Shown in pieces: positions 61,867-64,000 of a stretch of DNA of 64,000 bases. The stretch is from Anaerolineaceae bacterium (GTDB lineage: Bacteria > Chloroflexota > Anaerolineae > Anaerolineales > Anaerolineaceae). The translations under genes and the position numbers were made by a program. Numbering within the stretch: position 1 is the first letter of the stretch; every line of letters begins with the position of its first letter. Under the pieces are notes generated by a model. It saw only the letters and a program-made list of their open reading frames with translations, had not been told where the DNA came from and did no database searches. The DNA is taken from contig JAURZL010000011.1 in assembly GCA_030653365.1 (NCBI GenBank), positions 1 to 64,000 of the forward strand. The letters are read 5' to 3'.

Positions 61867-64000
61867 CTAGCATCCTTTTTGTAAACACAAAATAAAATCC
61901 TTTTTATCTAATGGTTCAGAAAAGAAACTTCCACTAATGAAATGAATTCCCTTAGATTTCAAGAATTTTGCCTGCTCTTCCGTCTCGACCCCAGTTGCAA
62001 TAACCTGAAAACCCAAAATTTTACCTAAAGCAATAATTGATTCAGTAATGGAGGAATCCTCGGTATTAACTGGTAAGTCTTTGGTCAGCGCTTCAGAGAT
62101 TCTAATTGTTTGGATTGGTAATCGTTTTAATTGTTCTAAGGAAGATGGAATTACGCCATAATCTGCAAGACTAAATTTAACTCCAATACTGTATAAATCA
62201 AACATAGTTTGGATGGCTATTCCAGAGTTATAGATCTTACTGCTCTCTGCAATTATCAACTGTAACGATTCATTGGGTAAGTTGTTATCAGCCAGAGCGG
62301 ATAGAACAATTTCCGCAAAATCTGGTTTTAATAACAATTTAAGAGAGATATTCACAGATATTTGGACTTTATCGAAACCATCGATATGCCATTCTGCAGC
62401 TTCCTGACAGGCTTTCCGAAGAGTGAAGATATTGATCGGGATGATCTCACCACTCTCTTCTGCAATTGATTGATAGTGCTGATTTTGAATAAGTCCTTTT
62501 GATCGGTGTTTCCAACAAAGTTTTGCTTCTGCGAAGAAAACTTCTTTTTGATCGACTTTATAGATAGGCTGATATTGTAAATAAAATTCATTTTTAATCA
62601 AAGCCTGTTTCAATTCGCTTTCAATTTGTATTCTTGACAATGTGAAAGCATAATTGTCTTTATCGAAAATCTCAAATTTTCCTCTTCCATTCGCTTTTGC
62701 CTGGAACATCGCTGATTCTGCATCTCTGAGGATCTCGTTTGAATCTTGATACCCCCGTGAAAGTATCACAACACCAGCACTTGTTCCTGGTTGAATTATT
62801 TCACCAGAAAAGTTGTAAGGTTTTGTTATTTCTTTATATAATCTTTGGGTTATTTTAATTGTGTCAGGTAATCCATTGATCTCTTCGAGGATTACACCAA
62901 ATTTATCATCACTAAACCGAGCAATTGTATCCATTGATCGCAAGCTATATTTCAATCGGCGGGTTATCTCCAATAATAATTCGTCACCTACCGTGATGCT
63001 AAATTTATCATTTATTGTCTTAAAACGATCCAGATCAATATAAAGTACAGCTGATTGATAATCCTCTCGTCGGTGGAGACGACCGAGAGATTGTTCAATG
63101 ATTCCTAAGAAATAGGTTCGATTTGGCAATCCGGTTAAAGGATCGTACATTGCGTCAACCATTAATTTAGTTTCAAAAATTTTTCGATTTGTGATGTTTT
63201 CTATCGTACCAACAAATCTACTTTCAACACCTTCTTCTCCTTTTACAACATATCCACGAGCATATACCCAAATATATGTTTCATTTAAATGTCGTATTCG
63301 ATGTTCGTGCTCAAAATATGTTGTCTTTCCTGAAATGTGGTTACTGATTTCATCCCTAAGTGCTTCAATATCCTCAGGGTGAACACGAGTGAACCATTCT
63401 GTTGGAAGGTTACGAATGGATTCTTCTGTATGACCGATGATCCGTCGCCATACGGGGGAATAATAACAATGATTGGTAATCAGATTCCAATCCCAAATAC
63501 CAATATTACTGCCTTGCAATGCTAGTTCATACCGTTCCCGTTTCTCGTCGAGAAATTTTTCCCTCTCATGCAATTTTTTCTGATTCTGAACGAATTTATT
63601 ATATTCAACAACTAATTCGTCAATTTCACCTTGGTAATTTGCTTCCGGAAGAGGTTCAAACGATATCGTCTCTTCAGAATTAACAGTGTTTATATTTTTT
63701 GTAATTTGTTTTATTGGTTGAATTAATTTCTTATTCAAAAACAAGGAAAATAATAAGAGCAATAAAGAAATAACCAGGATTGTGATAACCAGGGTATTGA
63801 AAAGCAAGTTGTTGTTTGCAATTGCAAAATTGATCGGTGAAACCAGAATTAATTTCCAATTTGAAAGTCCAGAACAAATAATTGCTTGTGAATTACCAGC
63901 ATTGAGTTCACCCTGAGAAGGCAATTGATTAAGATATTCATTAATAGGAAAAACACCATTTGAAGACTGGTTTCCAACCAGTAATTGATTTTGCGGGTTG
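61867..64000 (-). CDS. PAS-GGDEF-EAL protein with degenerate catalytic motifs (partial, N-terminus beyond window)
   Basis: The frame is open to position 64000, so the true start lies outside; at least 711 residues are present. Order: end of an extracytoplasmic sensor, membrane helix (LLFNTLVITILVISLLLLLF), HAMP-like linker, PAS (GIWDWNLITNHCYYSPVWRR), GGDEF and EAL. The GGDEF motif reads FSDDKF instead of GGDEF, and the EAL domain reads AEAKLCW, LIIAES, LADYG and IRIS in place of EALLRW, LEITES, DDFG and LKID. Both enzymes therefore look inactive, and the protein may be a c-di-GMP receptor or regulator. Confidence 0.88.
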   Translation of the reverse strand, partial: NPQNQLLVGNQSSNGVFPINEYLNQLPSQGELNAGNSQAIICSGLSNWKLILVSPINFAIANNNLLFNTLVITILVISLLLLLFSLFLNKKLIQPIKQITKNINTVNSEETISFEPLPEANYQGEIDELVVEYNKFVQNQKKLHEREKFLDEKRERYELALQGSNIGIWDWNLITNHCYYSPVWRRIIGHTEESIRNLPTEWFTRVHPEDIEALRDEISNHISGKTTYFEHEHRIRHLNETYIWVYARGYVVKGEEGVESRFVGTIENITNRKIFETKLMVDAMYDPLTGLPNRTYFLGIIEQSLGRLHRREDYQSAVLYIDLDRFKTINDKFSITVGDELLLEITRRLKYSLRSMDTIARFSDDKFGVILEEINGLPDTIKITQRLYKEITKPYNFSGEIIQPGTSAGVVILSRGYQDSNEILRDAESAMFQAKANGRGKFEIFDKDNYAFTLSRIQIESELKQALIKNEFYLQYQPIYKVDQKEVFFAEAKLCWKHRSKGLIQNQHYQSIAEESGEIIPINIFTLRKACQEAAEWHIDGFDKVQISVNISLKLLLKPDFAEIVLSALADNNLPNESLQLIIAESSKIYNSGIAIQTMFDLYSIGVKFSLADYGVIPSSLEQLKRLPIQTIRISEALTKDLPVNTEDSSITESIIALGKILGFQVIATGVETEEQAKFLKSKGIHFISGSFFSEPLDKKDFILCLQKGC

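Noticed and set aside
1-64000. CRISPR arrays, prophage or insertion-sequence genes
   Set aside because: No regularly spaced direct repeats, phage structural genes or transposases were found by reading the window.

Overview
The window reads as chromosomal DNA of a low-GC (roughly 40% by eye) anaerobic bacterium, most likely of the Chloroflexota class Anaerolineae. This assignment is inference. It rests on a pyruvate:ferredoxin oxidoreductase beside a dihydroorotate-dehydrogenase-like gene, a LysM lipoprotein and several envelope proteins with Thr/Pro (TATPTP-type) linkers, a bacterial eRF1-like protein, tandem M42 aminopeptidases and a deazaflavin-type nitroreductase. No marker here fixes the species. 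No CRISPR array, tRNA, prophage or transposase gene was seen.

Layout. 1-1.5 kb: 5S rRNA (probably the end of an rRNA operon), a GNAT gene, and rpsU-infA behind a strong promoter and a leader hairpin. 1.5-8 kb (minus): DHOD-like gene, nifJ, a NUDIX hydrolase and a LysM lipoprotein. 8-12 kb (minus): two adjacent GAF sensor proteins whose receiver domains both lack the phospho-acceptor Asp. 12-15.2 kb (plus): a DnaJ/CbpA - HtrA - eRF1-like run that looks like a proteostasis operon. 15.4-19 kb (minus): rhomboid protease followed by three single-span coiled-coil proteins, one with a helix-hairpin-helix head; then a cold-shock gene. 19.5-26.8 kb: murJ, a SagB-type nitroreductase, an LCP ligase-like protein, Trm112, two MFS carriers and a DUF2905 protein. 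27-29.2 kb: a chelatase AAA+/VWA pair joined by an A9 slippery run. 29.3-34.7 kb: a structured leader, a mucin-like membrane protein, three tandem M42 peptidases, an orphan solute-binding lipoprotein and a small membrane protein, mostly overlapping or closely spaced. 35-40.6 kb: a bactofilin-like membrane protein, a phosphoribosyltransferase, and a minus-strand wecC-wecB-glycosyltransferase operon (ManNAcA sugar). 41-46.2 kb: polA and a TPR protein. 46.2-53.6 kb (minus): hutU with two small envelope genes, a CBS protein, a GNAT, a diguanylate cyclase and a cyclophilin. 54-64 kb: MFS and MOP-type transporters, a glutaredoxin-thioredoxin reductase fusion, a methyltransferase, a lipoprotein, another MFS, a DDN-type reductase, and an EAL/GGDEF protein that runs off the right edge.

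The most distinctive features are two. First, a family of about 85-bp intergenic palindromes occurs at least eight times clearly (about twelve including remnants). It has two different arm types, occurs in both orientations, shows compensatory changes in its central hairpin, and has internally deleted derivatives. It resembles a MITE or REP-like element and I do not recognise it as a named family. Second, at 28213-28221 a -1 slip on nine A residues would fuse the ChlI-like AAA+ protein to the downstream VWA protein, giving a ChlD-like subunit of about 694 residues. This is the arrangement known from frameshifting chlD genes of cobalamin producers.
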